Source of the DNA: Luteolibacter pohnpeiensis
Lineage (GTDB): Bacteria > Verrucomicrobiota > Verrucomicrobiia > Verrucomicrobiales > Akkermansiaceae
Assembly: GCF_016595435.1 (NCBI RefSeq)
Contig: NZ_JAENIJ010000001.1
Coordinates: 1-64,000, forward strand
DNA: 64,000 nucleotides
Direction of reading: 5' to 3'
In this document: positions 24,987 to 33,217 of the stretch, one piece after another
Position numbering within the stretch: the first letter of the stretch is position 1
Layout: each line of letters opens with the position of its first letter
Translations under genes and position numbers: made by a program
Notes under the pieces: generated by a model
Database searches by the model: none
The model's input: only the letters and a program-made list of their open reading frames with translations
Told to the model about the DNA's origin: nothing

Positions 24987-25655
24987 TTAGCGCGCAGCCA
25001 CACGGCCGAGATCCGGGCGCTGGCGGACGATGTTGGCAAGCATTTGGCTGCAGTGACGGTATTTGGTCCGTTGCGAAAGGATTTCAGCACTGCGGGTGAA
25101 GGAACCCCATTGGACAATCGTCAGTTCCACATTGCGGCGGCCCCAGAGATTCATGAGATTTCTGGTGGGTTGGTAAATATCGATGGTGCCGGTTCCAGTC
25201 AGTGCGGAGCCGTAATCGTCGACCACGTAAAGCTGCGACATGCCTTTGATGCGGAAAACCGTTCCGACAGGATAGATGGACCAGTCTGCGGCGGCACTGC
25301 GCACGCGATCGGTGTAGCGAAGCTGGGTGCCGGTTGCATTCTTGGCACCGTAAATGAGGTGATCGGATTCGGTGGAAGTGTAGGCAGTGGTGCGAACGAC
25401 GCGTGTCCGGTCAGTAAATGAATAAACCGGCATTTGGTGCCGGTCTTTCGGTTTCGAAGCTGCTTGAGCGATAACTTGCGGGGACGGAGCCGCGATTGGA
25501 AACGCGTTGTTTTGAGTTGAACGTGACGCGAGGCCGCCAGTTGCGTTGCCGTGAATTGCGGTTTTTGAAACGACGGTGACGCCGGAATCAGCACAATTCG
25601 AGAGGAGGGCCGCAGAAAAAGTTAGGGCGGTGAATGAAAGGATTCTGTGGATCAT
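24987..25655 (-). CDS. 3D-domain lipoprotein
   Basis: A 222-residue lipoprotein with signal and lipobox LLSNC. The C-terminal 90 residues form a 3D domain, the double-psi barrel named for three aspartates: AADWSIYPVGTVFRI, YVVDDYGSALTGTGTIDIY, and WGRRNVELTIV. Catalytic-site aspartates are present in VVDDYG and TIDIY. In MltA and relatives this domain cleaves glycan strands, so a cell-wall role is plausible. The N-terminal 110 residues are Ser/Ala/Gln-rich and look like a linker. The upstream frame extension to 25763 has no signal. It stands alone between its terminator and an AAA ATPase gene. Confidence 0.82.
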   Translation of the reverse strand: MIHRILSFTALTFSAALLSNCADSGVTVVSKTAIHGNATGGLASRSTQNNAFPIAAPSPQVIAQAASKPKDRHQMPVYSFTDRTRVVRTTAYTSTESDHLIYGAKNATGTQLRYTDRVRSAAADWSIYPVGTVFRIKGMSQLYVVDDYGSALTGTGTIDIYQPTRNLMNLWGRRNVELTIVQWGSFTRSAEILSQRTKYRHCSQMLANIVRQRPDLGRVAAR

Positions 25656-25835
25656 GCAGTATTGGTGAAAAGGTCTCACAAGGTCACTGAATGCTGAGGC
25701 GCACAAACAACGATGCAGGTTCTCTAGAGATTTCTGGAATTGGTGGCAATCGAAAAAGATCAATCGAGCGAATCAACTCGCTTCGATGTGGCAAATTACT
25801 GCAATTTAATGCCTTAAATCGCTGCTTAACATGTC

Positions 25836-27497
25836 TTAAATGCCGCTGAGAAACTGGTGGACGGCTTCTGGAACGAACGAAGCGTCGGTTGCTTCGGCGG
25901 CAGCCAGCTGCATTTGCTGGCGAATAATCGCAGGATCAACAGGGGGGCGATAGCCATTCAAACACTGCCGCAAAGCTTGGATTGGAGAAATTTTTTCCGT
26001 GCGGGTCAGTCGATAAGTTTTGACCGCGATGGCTTCTGCTGCGCCTGGAGTGAGCCATGGTGGAACCAAGGTCAGGAGGTCTGGCAATTCGGATTCGTTA
26101 AGAGGCGCGCCATGCCGCTTGCAAAGTCCGGCGAGCAAGGAAAGGCCTTCCGAAGCGGAGCCAGCAGGGAAAATCGGGATTTTGACGTCGATCCGCCCGG
26201 GGCGCTTGAGATCGACCTCAATCAGGTCCGGTCTTGAGGAGGCGAGGACCCACAGAATGCGACCGCGATTTTCCTGCGATGACATTTCGGCGGCGATCAT
26301 GGAGTAAACCCGTGAAGAAACTCCGGAATCACCGTTGTCTGCTTGTCTCCGGCCCAAAGCCTGATCTGCTTCGTCGACAAAAACGATGCAGCGCCCCAAC
26401 GCATGAAGGAGTGCGAATATTTTCTCCAAATTCGCCTCGGTCGCGCCAACCCAGCGATCCCGAAAATTCTTCAGCACCACGACTGGAACTCCGGCTTCAC
26501 CCGCCAAGCATTCGGCGAGGTAGGTTTTCCCTGTCCCGACCGGGCCGCAGAAAAGGTAACCCATCGGCAACGCGGCAAGGTCGTCTTGCTGCCACAGCTG
26601 CAGGTCTTGCCGGAGCCACGACTTGACTCCATCCAGACCGAGAACTTGTTCGAGCGATTTTTTGGGCTCGATGAATTCGATCAGTCCCTCCGAATCGCGT
26701 TCCACCAGCGATTTACGGAGCTCGCCCAGGTCCGACTGAAGTAGTGGTTGCTTTGCGTGCTCGCGCAATCGCAGGAAGGTTTCCAGTGCAGCCACGGAAG
26801 TTCCTGCCAGGCGCGATGCGGGTTGAGTGAAATTTTCTTTCCAGAGAGCAAGTGTGTTCGGGAATGTGGGGGAGAAATGGGAGAAAACGTCGGCAAGTTC
26901 CGCGGGTTTCGGCAGCGGGATCTCGATCGCGCAAGCTCGCGGATTTTGTGCAACCAGTGCATGGAGGGCGTGAAGTCGGTCGCACATGAGAAAGACCGCC
27001 TGTCCATGTTGATGGGTGCTGTTTTCGGTGGCGAGAGATCGGACGACTGAAGCGAGTGCCGCCAAGTCGGCATTCAGGACTTGGGGAAGATTCGGTAGAT
27101 AGAGAGAGGCATCACGGAGCAGAATGGCGACCGCTGGAGCTGGCGCCCCCATGGAGCGCAGGTTGCGGACGTATTGAAGATACCTCGAAAGCAGGCGTGC
27201 GGTCGCAAGCGCTTGCGTTGGCAGATCAGGGGCATCCTTGATGGCTGGCCAGGAATGGAAAATTTCCCTGCCGCGTTCGACCCGCAGCCCGTGTCCAGGG
27301 TCGTAGGTGAGTATCACCTGGAATCGCGGCAGCAGAATTTCCATCAGGAAATCCGATAGCGTTCCAAGTCGTGGTTTTTCCTGCAGTGGAAGCAGGAAAT
27401 GGTCATCGATATTTCCATGAAGCAGGAACTGCCCGGCGGCTCCGCTTTCGTAGTGGGCAATGATGGTTTTGGTCCAGTCCGGCAATTCGATGGGCAT
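25836..27497 (-). CDS. AAA+ ATPase, Ycf46-like
   Basis: A 553-residue cytoplasmic ATPase. Walker A CGPVGTGKT is near residue 320, Walker B CIVFVDEADQALG near 373, and SRPDLIEVDLKRPGRID is the arginine-containing sensor region of the classical AAA clade. The N-terminal 270 residues are divergent but start with LPDWTKTIIAHYESGAAGQF and a P-loop-less AAA-like region, as in Ycf46 relatives. Its role in bacteria is not well defined. The gene is 38 bp downstream of the TIGR01777 gene on the same strand and may belong to the same transcript. Confidence 0.87.
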   Translation of the reverse strand: MPIELPDWTKTIIAHYESGAAGQFLLHGNIDDHFLLPLQEKPRLGTLSDFLMEILLPRFQVILTYDPGHGLRVERGREIFHSWPAIKDAPDLPTQALATARLLSRYLQYVRNLRSMGAPAPAVAILLRDASLYLPNLPQVLNADLAALASVVRSLATENSTHQHGQAVFLMCDRLHALHALVAQNPRACAIEIPLPKPAELADVFSHFSPTFPNTLALWKENFTQPASRLAGTSVAALETFLRLREHAKQPLLQSDLGELRKSLVERDSEGLIEFIEPKKSLEQVLGLDGVKSWLRQDLQLWQQDDLAALPMGYLFCGPVGTGKTYLAECLAGEAGVPVVVLKNFRDRWVGATEANLEKIFALLHALGRCIVFVDEADQALGRRQADNGDSGVSSRVYSMIAAEMSSQENRGRILWVLASSRPDLIEVDLKRPGRIDVKIPIFPAGSASEGLSLLAGLCKRHGAPLNESELPDLLTLVPPWLTPGAAEAIAVKTYRLTRTEKISPIQALRQCLNGYRPPVDPAIIRQQMQLAAAEATDASFVPEAVHQFLSGI

Positions 27498-27535
27498 CTC
27501 CTACTTTTATTAGAGGATGCAAACCGATCGGTAAA

Positions 27536-28534
27536 TCACCTTGTGGCGGGCACCCATCCTCGCGCGCCCACACTGCGGCAGGATGTGTCCTTGAAAAATC
27601 CCTCCAGCCCCGGTCGGGCAAGCAAGTCTTTCAGCGCTGAGCGCATTTCCGGGTAATGCCAGCGGAAGCCGGCATCGCGGAGTCGCAACGGATCGACCCA
27701 GCGGCTTTTAAGAACCAGCTCGGTTTCGGTCCGCAGCAATCGGGCTCCGATTTCGAGCAGCGGCCTGGGCGATGGAATTCCGATGGGCATCCGGCAAAGC
27801 TGGCGGAAATTCGCCATCATTTCTCGATTGGTCGGAAATTCAGGCACCGTCACGTTCACCACCCCATCCAGGAATGGTTCGTCGACCACGAAATCAACGG
27901 CGCGGAGGAAATCCTCCATATGAATCCAGCTGACACGTTGTCCACCATCACCCATCGTCCCTCCCAAACCGCGAGCGGTGAGTTTTTTCAAAACGGAGAA
28001 AACGGTCCCGGTTTCGTTCGCCAGCACCATGCCGGTCCGGAGTGCCACCTTGCGGGTGACAGCCGGGCTTTGGCTTGAGAAAAACGCTTCTTCCCATGCG
28101 CGGGCGACATCGAAGGAAAAACCGTTCTCGTGTTCACCGAGCCATTCGTTCTGGGCTTGATCGCGCGCATCCCGATACCAGGTTGCAGTGGAGGCGTTGA
28201 TCCAGGTTTTGGGCGGTGCTTCGCACGCGGCAATGGCGGTTCCGATGCTGCGCGTGGAGTCAACGCGGGAGTCGAGTATCCGTTTGCGGTTCGCCGGATG
28301 ATAGCGGCAATTGACGGAGGCTCCGGCGAGATTGATCACAGCCTCGGCCCCTTCCAGAGCAAAGGTCCATGGTCCGTGGCTTTTACCATCCCACTCAAGG
28401 AACATCCCATCGCCGCTCCAGCCGGATCGGCTGCGGGCGATGGCCACGACTTGTTTTCCCTGACGGGTGAGGTGTCGGCACAGATACCGACCAAGGAATC
28501 CATTTGCACCGAAGATGACGATAGTAGGGCTCAT
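27536..28534 (-). CDS. TIGR01777-family NAD(P)-dependent epimerase
   Basis: A 332-residue extended short-chain dehydrogenase of the COG1090/YfcH group. The nucleotide-binding motif is GANGFLGRYLC. NLAGASVNCRY and INASTATWY are family blocks; the second ends in the position of the usual S/T-T-x-YY. The C-terminal half holds VSWIHMEDFLRAV and the DUF1731-like end RWHYPEMRSALKDLL. Substrate is unknown for this family. It is the last gene of the operon that starts with the GbsR-type regulator. In other bacteria, TIGR01777 and DCC genes occur together in light or oxidative-stress regulons, so a stress role is likely but inferred. Confidence 0.9.
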   Translation of the reverse strand: MSPTIVIFGANGFLGRYLCRHLTRQGKQVVAIARSRSGWSGDGMFLEWDGKSHGPWTFALEGAEAVINLAGASVNCRYHPANRKRILDSRVDSTRSIGTAIAACEAPPKTWINASTATWYRDARDQAQNEWLGEHENGFSFDVARAWEEAFFSSQSPAVTRKVALRTGMVLANETGTVFSVLKKLTARGLGGTMGDGGQRVSWIHMEDFLRAVDFVVDEPFLDGVVNVTVPEFPTNREMMANFRQLCRMPIGIPSPRPLLEIGARLLRTETELVLKSRWVDPLRLRDAGFRWHYPEMRSALKDLLARPGLEGFFKDTSCRSVGARGWVPATR

Positions 28535-28546
28535 GATAGGAATGGG

Positions 28547-28984
28547 TTAAAGGTTCTGGCAAATTCCGGAGGAACATTCGGGCGCTGGCTGGCTTTGCAG
28601 CTCGTCGCGCAGATCTTTCTCGCTGTGGAGTCGCAGCAGGCGCGAGAGCTGGAGGCGGTTTTCGGAAAGGAGATGAACGCATTTCCGGACCAGCGGTAGG
28701 AGAGATGGCTTCGCCAGGCGGTAGGACCAGTCACGATAGTTGCGGGTGATCCAGAGGCAGGTCAGCCACGCCGCCGGTCCTTGCCACCAGCGACCGTCAT
28801 CGGCTAAAATCACAACATCCTGAGCGGCGTTGAGGCGGGAGATTTTGGGGAATCGCTTGATCGCTTCAGCTGAGTTGAAGGCGCGGAACTCAACTTCACA
28901 AAACCTCGGTTGCCCTTCCAGCCACAGGCGGAACTGGCGGCATAATCCGCATTGCGGGTCGTGAAAAATCGTAAGCGTTTTCAT
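28547..28984 (-). CDS. DCC (DUF393) thiol-disulfide oxidoreductase-like protein
   Basis: A 145-residue protein with the DCC motif as FHDPQCGLCRQF near the N-terminus, a CxxC pair in a thioredoxin-like setting. The central SPRLWWQGPAAWL-type region (DDGRWWQGPAAWL) also fits this family. A second Cys pair lies near the C-terminus (PECSSGIC), which is less usual and may bind metal or exchange disulfides. It is 8 bp downstream of the small membrane protein gene and 12 bp upstream of the epimerase gene. Function of the family is not established. Confidence 0.88.
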   Translation of the reverse strand: MKTLTIFHDPQCGLCRQFRLWLEGQPRFCEVEFRAFNSAEAIKRFPKISRLNAAQDVVILADDGRWWQGPAAWLTCLWITRNYRDWSYRLAKPSLLPLVRKCVHLLSENRLQLSRLLRLHSEKDLRDELQSQPAPECSSGICQNL

Positions 28985-28992
28985 GACTGTTC

Positions 28993-29376
28993 TTAGATCG
29001 TGCCGCTAGGAGGAAGGGGAGGGGCTTGGTTCCAGCTGGCTCTCTTCCGCATCCGGGTGAAGACCACCAGGTTGAAAAAATGCATCCCGCCAAGGACAAG
29101 GAGGACGATACCTATCTTGGCACTAAGTGCTTCGAAAACGCCGCGGGTATTCGTTACTTCGCTTGCCAGTTTCAGATAAAGGGCAACGAAACCGAAATTG
29201 ATGAGATAAAATCCCATCACCAATAACTGGTTCACACTATCGGCAAGGGATTCATTGCCGTGAAAGCAATCCACCAGGAAAATCCGGCCATTGCGGAATA
29301 AGTTTCGCGCCACCCACATCGTGAGCGGCAGGGCGATGACGAGGTAAATGGCATAGGTAATGACGGTAGCGTTCAT
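28993..29376 (-). CDS. Small membrane protein of a stress-type operon
   Basis: A 127-residue protein with about three membrane helices (about 5-24, 48-70 and 84-106) and a soluble, Pro-rich C-terminus. The second helix contains MGFYLINFGFVALYLKL. I do not recognise a named family, although small integral proteins like this accompany DCC and epimerase genes. It is 55 bp downstream of the GbsR-type regulator gene and 8 bp upstream of the DCC gene. Likely inner membrane. Confidence 0.78.
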   Translation of the reverse strand: MNATVITYAIYLVIALPLTMWVARNLFRNGRIFLVDCFHGNESLADSVNQLLVMGFYLINFGFVALYLKLASEVTNTRGVFEALSAKIGIVLLVLGGMHFFNLVVFTRMRKRASWNQAPPLPPSGTI

Positions 29377-29431
29377 ATTTCTTTTATTTTTGTGTTTTCA
29401 GGAAAAAATGAAAATTTGAATCAAAAAAAGA

Positions 29432-29941
29432 TCAACCCAGGAGTTTGGCCGCCATTTGGATCGCGAATCCATGTTTCATGGTGGAAACCCGATCCGCCAT
29501 TTTGGAGGCGAACGAAACGAATTCTTCCAATTCGCGCATCTGGTCGTGGAATGCACGCCCTTCCGGGCTTTCGATGGCACTGCTATCTTCGGCGCACTTT
29601 TGTAGGACCGACAGGGCTGGTTCGATCTCACGACGCTTCCGCTCGCGGGCGATGATGGTGAAAATTTGCCACACATCTTTCTCTGCCTCAAAGTATTCGC
29701 GACGTTCTCCTTTGATCACCGTGCTGCGGATCAGACCCCAAGCGACGAGTTCCTTCAAATTTGTGTGCGCATTTCCCCGGCTGACCTGCAGCTGTTCCAT
29801 CACGTCATCGGTCGACAATGGAGTAGGGGAAGTCATCAGCAGGGCGTGGATCTGAGCCATGGTTCGATTGATACCCCATTGATTGCCAAGGGCTCCCCAC
29901 TGAGAGACGAACTCGTTTCTGGCTTTTTCCAAGGCTTCCAT
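29432..29941 (-). CDS. GbsR/MarR-family transcriptional regulator
   Basis: A 169-residue winged-helix regulator. The DNA-binding part is INRTMAQIHALLM then DDVMEQLQVSRGNAHTNL, with SRGNAHTNLKELVAWGL as recognition helix and wing. KGERREYFEAEKDVWQIF is the conserved GbsR block. The C-terminal half is helical and probably dimerises. It is the first gene of its operon, and a near-palindromic operator spans 18-39 nt upstream of its start codon, so it probably represses itself and the three genes downstream. The inducing ligand is unknown. Confidence 0.9.
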   Translation of the reverse strand: MEALEKARNEFVSQWGALGNQWGINRTMAQIHALLMTSPTPLSTDDVMEQLQVSRGNAHTNLKELVAWGLIRSTVIKGERREYFEAEKDVWQIFTIIARERKRREIEPALSVLQKCAEDSSAIESPEGRAFHDQMRELEEFVSFASKMADRVSTMKHGFAIQMAAKLLG

Positions 29942-29958
29942 GATCTAATCCGCTGAGG

Positions 29959-29980
29959 ACTTTCAATAGATACTGAAAGT
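29959..29980. promoter_or_regulatory. Palindromic operator of the GbsR-type operon
   Basis: ACTTTCA at 29959-29965 and TGAAAGT at 29974-29980 are perfect complements around 8 nt, and TA/TA inside the spacer extends the symmetry. It lies upstream of the regulator's start codon and covers the -10 region of the probable promoter at 29967-29995, the expected position for repression. Confidence 0.7.
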
Positions 29981-29995
29981 TCAAAAAGAGTGCAA
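29967..29995 (-). promoter_or_regulatory. Probable promoter of the GbsR-type operon
   Basis: On the minus strand TTGCAC (29995-29990) is followed by 17 nt and then TATCTA (29972-29967). The -10 element lies in the centre of the palindrome at 29959-29980. The -10 match is weak (3 of 6), so the promoter is only plausible. Confidence 0.45.
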
Positions 29996-30103
29996 GCGGA
30001 AATTTAGGCCCGGAAGTTGCTAATTGAAACGCTTCGTGTCGAAAACGCCACGAGACTTTTGCTAAAAACCCGATATAAACTCCAACCCGATCTATCGGTG
30101 ATT

Positions 30104-30119
30104 AGACGCTGCGGCGTCT
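30104..30119 (+). other. Leader hairpin upstream of the large secreted protein
   Basis: AGACGC-TGCG-GCGTCT forms a perfect 6-bp stem with a UGCG tetraloop, about 36 bp before the start of the gene at 30156. A short T-run follows (TTTAAAG), weaker than a normal terminator. It could attenuate or protect the leader. Confidence 0.4.
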
Positions 30120-30155
30120 TTAAAGCCGAAAAGCTCCTAACATTCCACTAACTAT

Positions 30156-33100
30156 ATGAAGGCAATTGATCAACTATTGCGAAGTAAGTTGCTGCGAGCG
30201 ACTGGCATATCGCTGCTATTGGCGACTGCAGCGTCTGCTACGCCTTATACTGCGGACTTTGAAGACGGCACGAAGTCCAGCTATGCTACCGCCTCTGACA
30301 CCTTCAACGGAGTTTCGTGGACGTTGACGAACGCATTGGTGGGGGATTTGGAGAACGATTGGAAAAACGGGGCTCTTTCGATTCGTTTGCGCGGTTATCA
30401 AGATAGCGCGATGACCATGGAATCGGATAAGTCCGATGGAGTGGGATCGGTGACATTTAGCTATCGTTCTTACGGAACAGATTCCCAAGTGCCCTTTGCA
30501 GTTGAATACAGCACTGATTCAGGCGGGACTTGGACTCAGCTGGGTGACGAATTCACTGCAACCAGCGAAGTGGCGACTTTTGATGGTTTGATCAATCTCG
30601 CCGGCAATATCCGGATCCAGATTGTTTGCCGTAGCACCAGCACGGGAACCAACCACCGGATGAATGTTGACGATCTGACGTTGAGTGATCCTGACGGCAC
30701 GGTTAATCTTCCTCCGGCACTGGCGGGGACCGATCCGCTTTCCCCTGCGAATGGAGCGACTGAGGTCCCCTTCGACAGCGAATTTTCGATGACATTCTCC
30801 AAGCCGGTATCGGCAGATACTGGAAGCATCAAAGTCTACACCAGCTCAGGAACGTTGGTCGAATCAGTTGCAGCTTCCTCGACCTCAATTGCGAGTAACG
30901 TGGTGACTTTTTCTCTGACCAATTTGTTGGAGGAGTCGACCAGTTATTACATTCAGGTGGATGCTACCGCTTTTAAAGATGCCGACGGTGGGTATTTCGC
31001 CGGTATCTCCGATACCACTACCTGGACTTTCACTGCGATGGGACCTGACGAGACGGGGCCTGTTTTGGTCAGTTCCATGCCGGCTGATGGAGCAACTGGC
31101 GTTTCGCTGGATTACTTGATTACGAGTGCGGAGATGACATTCGATGAGTTTGTCAGCCGTGGTTCCGGGTCCATCAACTTGGTGGATACCAGTGACGAAT
31201 CCACCGTCGAATCGCTGGACGTTACCGACGATTTCGAAGTCGGTTTGTTCGACTCAGGCGATGACAATCCATTGCTGTATTTTACCAGCACGCTGGAATA
31301 TGGCACGACGTACCGGATCGATATTCCAGCAGGTGCCTTTACCGATGAACTGGGTAATCCAAACACCGCCTTCTCCTGGACTTTCACCACTGCAGCAGAA
31401 CCTGTTTCGGTCTCGCTTACCACTGCTGCAGCTTACACACAGGATTTTTCGACGCTTCAGCCTGATGGAGAAACGACCACTCCGCTTTTACCGGATGGAT
31501 GGAGTCTTGAAGGAGCAGTGACCACTTACAACTCTGGCACCGATCAACGTGCCTGGGGAGAGGGCTACAGCAGCGGTCTTCGCGGTAATTTGGGTGAAAA
31601 TGTCCTCGGCTACCAGCACACGGGCAGCACCGGTGTTCTGCAGGAAATCCTCACTTTGCGAAATGCAACCGGCAGCACCATTACCGACCTTACGGTTTCT
31701 TATACCGGTAAAGTGGAGCGAGCAGACCAAGGTCGTTCACCGATCTACACGGTAACTGTCGATGGAATTGAAGTAACCGGTTTGCAGTTTAGCACCGAAA
31801 GTGGATCGGATAGCGACCTCACTGCCTCCGTGACAGGATTAAGCATCGCTGATGGAGCGATTTTTCAGATCATCTGGACTTCGGATCGCGGCCTGCCCAG
31901 TGGCTCTTCCAAGCAAATCGGCCTGACGAATGTTTCCGTTGAAGTCGGAAGCGCAGCACTTCCTCCGGCTATTGCGGGGCTTTCGGTCAATCTTGCAGAC
32001 CTCACTGACACCTCGACTTCGGTGACTGCAACGGTCAATTCAGACAACGGGAGTTCAGTCACTCAACGGGGAATCGTTTTTGCCGCAACTTCGGTAAACG
32101 ATACCCCGGCTCTCGGAGGAACTGGCGTTACCAGTGTGATCGATGGAAGTCCGGGCACTGGCTCATTCACCGCTGCACTTACCGGATTGACTGCTTCCAC
32201 GAGTTACTCCGTTCGTGCTTTTGCGACGAACTCAGTCGGGACCAGCTATACCAGTGTCGTGACGTTCTCAGCGCTTCCGACACCTCCGCAGTTTACTGGA
32301 ACTTACACTCAGCCTTTCGATAATTATGACGGCTCATGGCCGGTTGGTTGGACCGCAGTATCGAGCGGTGGCGTTCAAACCTTCAATGATTTGGATTGGA
32401 CATCCTCCACTACTAACGGGGGATTCTACGGTGGCTTGAGCGATCCGGGGCTTTTGGGCTATTTGCACACCTCCTCGACCGGGACCCTCACGGTGACTCT
32501 GACTCTGATCAACAATACTGGTGCAACGATCGATCAGCTCTACGTTGGTTATCTTGGGCAGGTTTCCAATACAACCGCCACCCGGGTGCCGGAATGGACG
32601 GTTAGCATTGATGGTGTCCCTGTAAGTGAACTCTTCTACTCCACTGAAGATGGGGTCGATAAACAAGTGTCCACGACCTTAACCGGCTTGAATATTCCAG
32701 CTGGTTCCAGATTCACTCTGAGCTGGGTTTCAGATCGGGGACTGTCCGCTGGTTCGTCCAAAAAGATCGGTCTTGGCGAAGTCGTCGTTGCCTTGGAAGC
32801 CCCGGAGCCAGGTGCTGGCTTTGCTGAATGGGCTACAACCAATGCAGGTGGTGGAGCTTTTGACGCTGATTACGATGGCGACGGAGTGGCAAACGGCCTG
32901 GAATACTTCTTTGGTGAAACCGGGTCTTCATTCACGACCACTCCTAGCCTGGTCGATGGAACCATCACATGGCCGATGGATGTGAACGCAACGGACGTCA
33001 GCTACGCGGTGCAAACTTCGACCGATCTCGTAACCTGGACGGATGTGGCGGCATCAAGCCTCGATTTGACCACTTCCGGATTCATTTCCTACACACCGCC

Positions 33101-33161
33101 GACAGCGACCACGGCTCAGCCGAAGTTGTTCGTGCGGATCATGGTCAGTCAGGCTGACTGA
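30156..33161 (+). CDS. Large secreted Ig-like repeat protein
   Basis: A 1001-residue secreted protein with a signal peptide (LLRATGISLLLATAASA). An N-terminal beta-sandwich is followed by two Big_5-type Ig-like repeats, recognised by SPANGATEVPFDSEFSMTFS with WTFTA and PADGATGVSLDYL with WTFTT. Two related 100-residue modules then appear, one beginning LTLRNATGSTITDLTVSYTG and the other LTLINNTGATIDQLYVGYLG, each ending in SDRGL-SGSSK-IGL; a third Ig/FN3-like stretch lies between. The end carries a calcium-binding-type DYDGDGVANGLEYFFG and a beta domain (YAVQTSTDLVTWTD) seen in many secreted proteins of this phylum. There is no PEP-CTERM signal. It is probably an adhesin or a surface protein, possibly a carbohydrate-binding one. 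Confidence 0.88.
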   Translation: MKAIDQLLRSKLLRATGISLLLATAASATPYTADFEDGTKSSYATASDTFNGVSWTLTNALVGDLENDWKNGALSIRLRGYQDSAMTMESDKSDGVGSVTFSYRSYGTDSQVPFAVEYSTDSGGTWTQLGDEFTATSEVATFDGLINLAGNIRIQIVCRSTSTGTNHRMNVDDLTLSDPDGTVNLPPALAGTDPLSPANGATEVPFDSEFSMTFSKPVSADTGSIKVYTSSGTLVESVAASSTSIASNVVTFSLTNLLEESTSYYIQVDATAFKDADGGYFAGISDTTTWTFTAMGPDETGPVLVSSMPADGATGVSLDYLITSAEMTFDEFVSRGSGSINLVDTSDESTVESLDVTDDFEVGLFDSGDDNPLLYFTSTLEYGTTYRIDIPAGAFTDELGNPNTAFSWTFTTAAEPVSVSLTTAAAYTQDFSTLQPDGETTTPLLPDGWSLEGAVTTYNSGTDQRAWGEGYSSGLRGNLGENVLGYQHTGSTGVLQEILTLRNATGSTITDLTVSYTGKVERADQGRSPIYTVTVDGIEVTGLQFSTESGSDSDLTASVTGLSIADGAIFQIIWTSDRGLPSGSSKQIGLTNVSVEVGSAALPPAIAGLSVNLADLTDTSTSVTATVNSDNGSSVTQRGIVFAATSVNDTPALGGTGVTSVIDGSPGTGSFTAALTGLTASTSYSVRAFATNSVGTSYTSVVTFSALPTPPQFTGTYTQPFDNYDGSWPVGWTAVSSGGVQTFNDLDWTSSTTNGGFYGGLSDPGLLGYLHTSSTGTLTVTLTLINNTGATIDQLYVGYLGQVSNTTATRVPEWTVSIDGVPVSELFYSTEDGVDKQVSTTLTGLNIPAGSRFTLSWVSDRGLSAGSSKKIGLGEVVVALEAPEPGAGFAEWATTNAGGGAFDADYDGDGVANGLEYFFGETGSSFTTTPSLVDGTITWPMDVNATDVSYAVQTSTDLVTWTDVAASSLDLTTSGFISYTPPTATTAQPKLFVRIMVSQAD

Positions 33162-33179
33162 TTCATCGCACCTCAATCA

Positions 33180-33213
33180 GGCGGCCCTGTCAGTGTGACG
33201 GGGCCGCCTTTTT
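33180..33213 (+). terminator. Intrinsic terminator of the large secreted protein gene
   Basis: GGCGGCCC (33180-33187) pairs with GGGCCGCC (33201-33208) around a 13-nt loop, followed by TTTTT (33209-33213). It lies 19 bp past the stop codon and 5 bp before the converging GlcD gene. Confidence 0.88.
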
Positions 33214-33217
33214 CATT

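Noticed and set aside
30001-30155. Terminator at the 30104-30119 hairpin
   Set aside because: The stem is short and the T-run is only TTT, so it is listed as a leader hairpin and not as a terminator.
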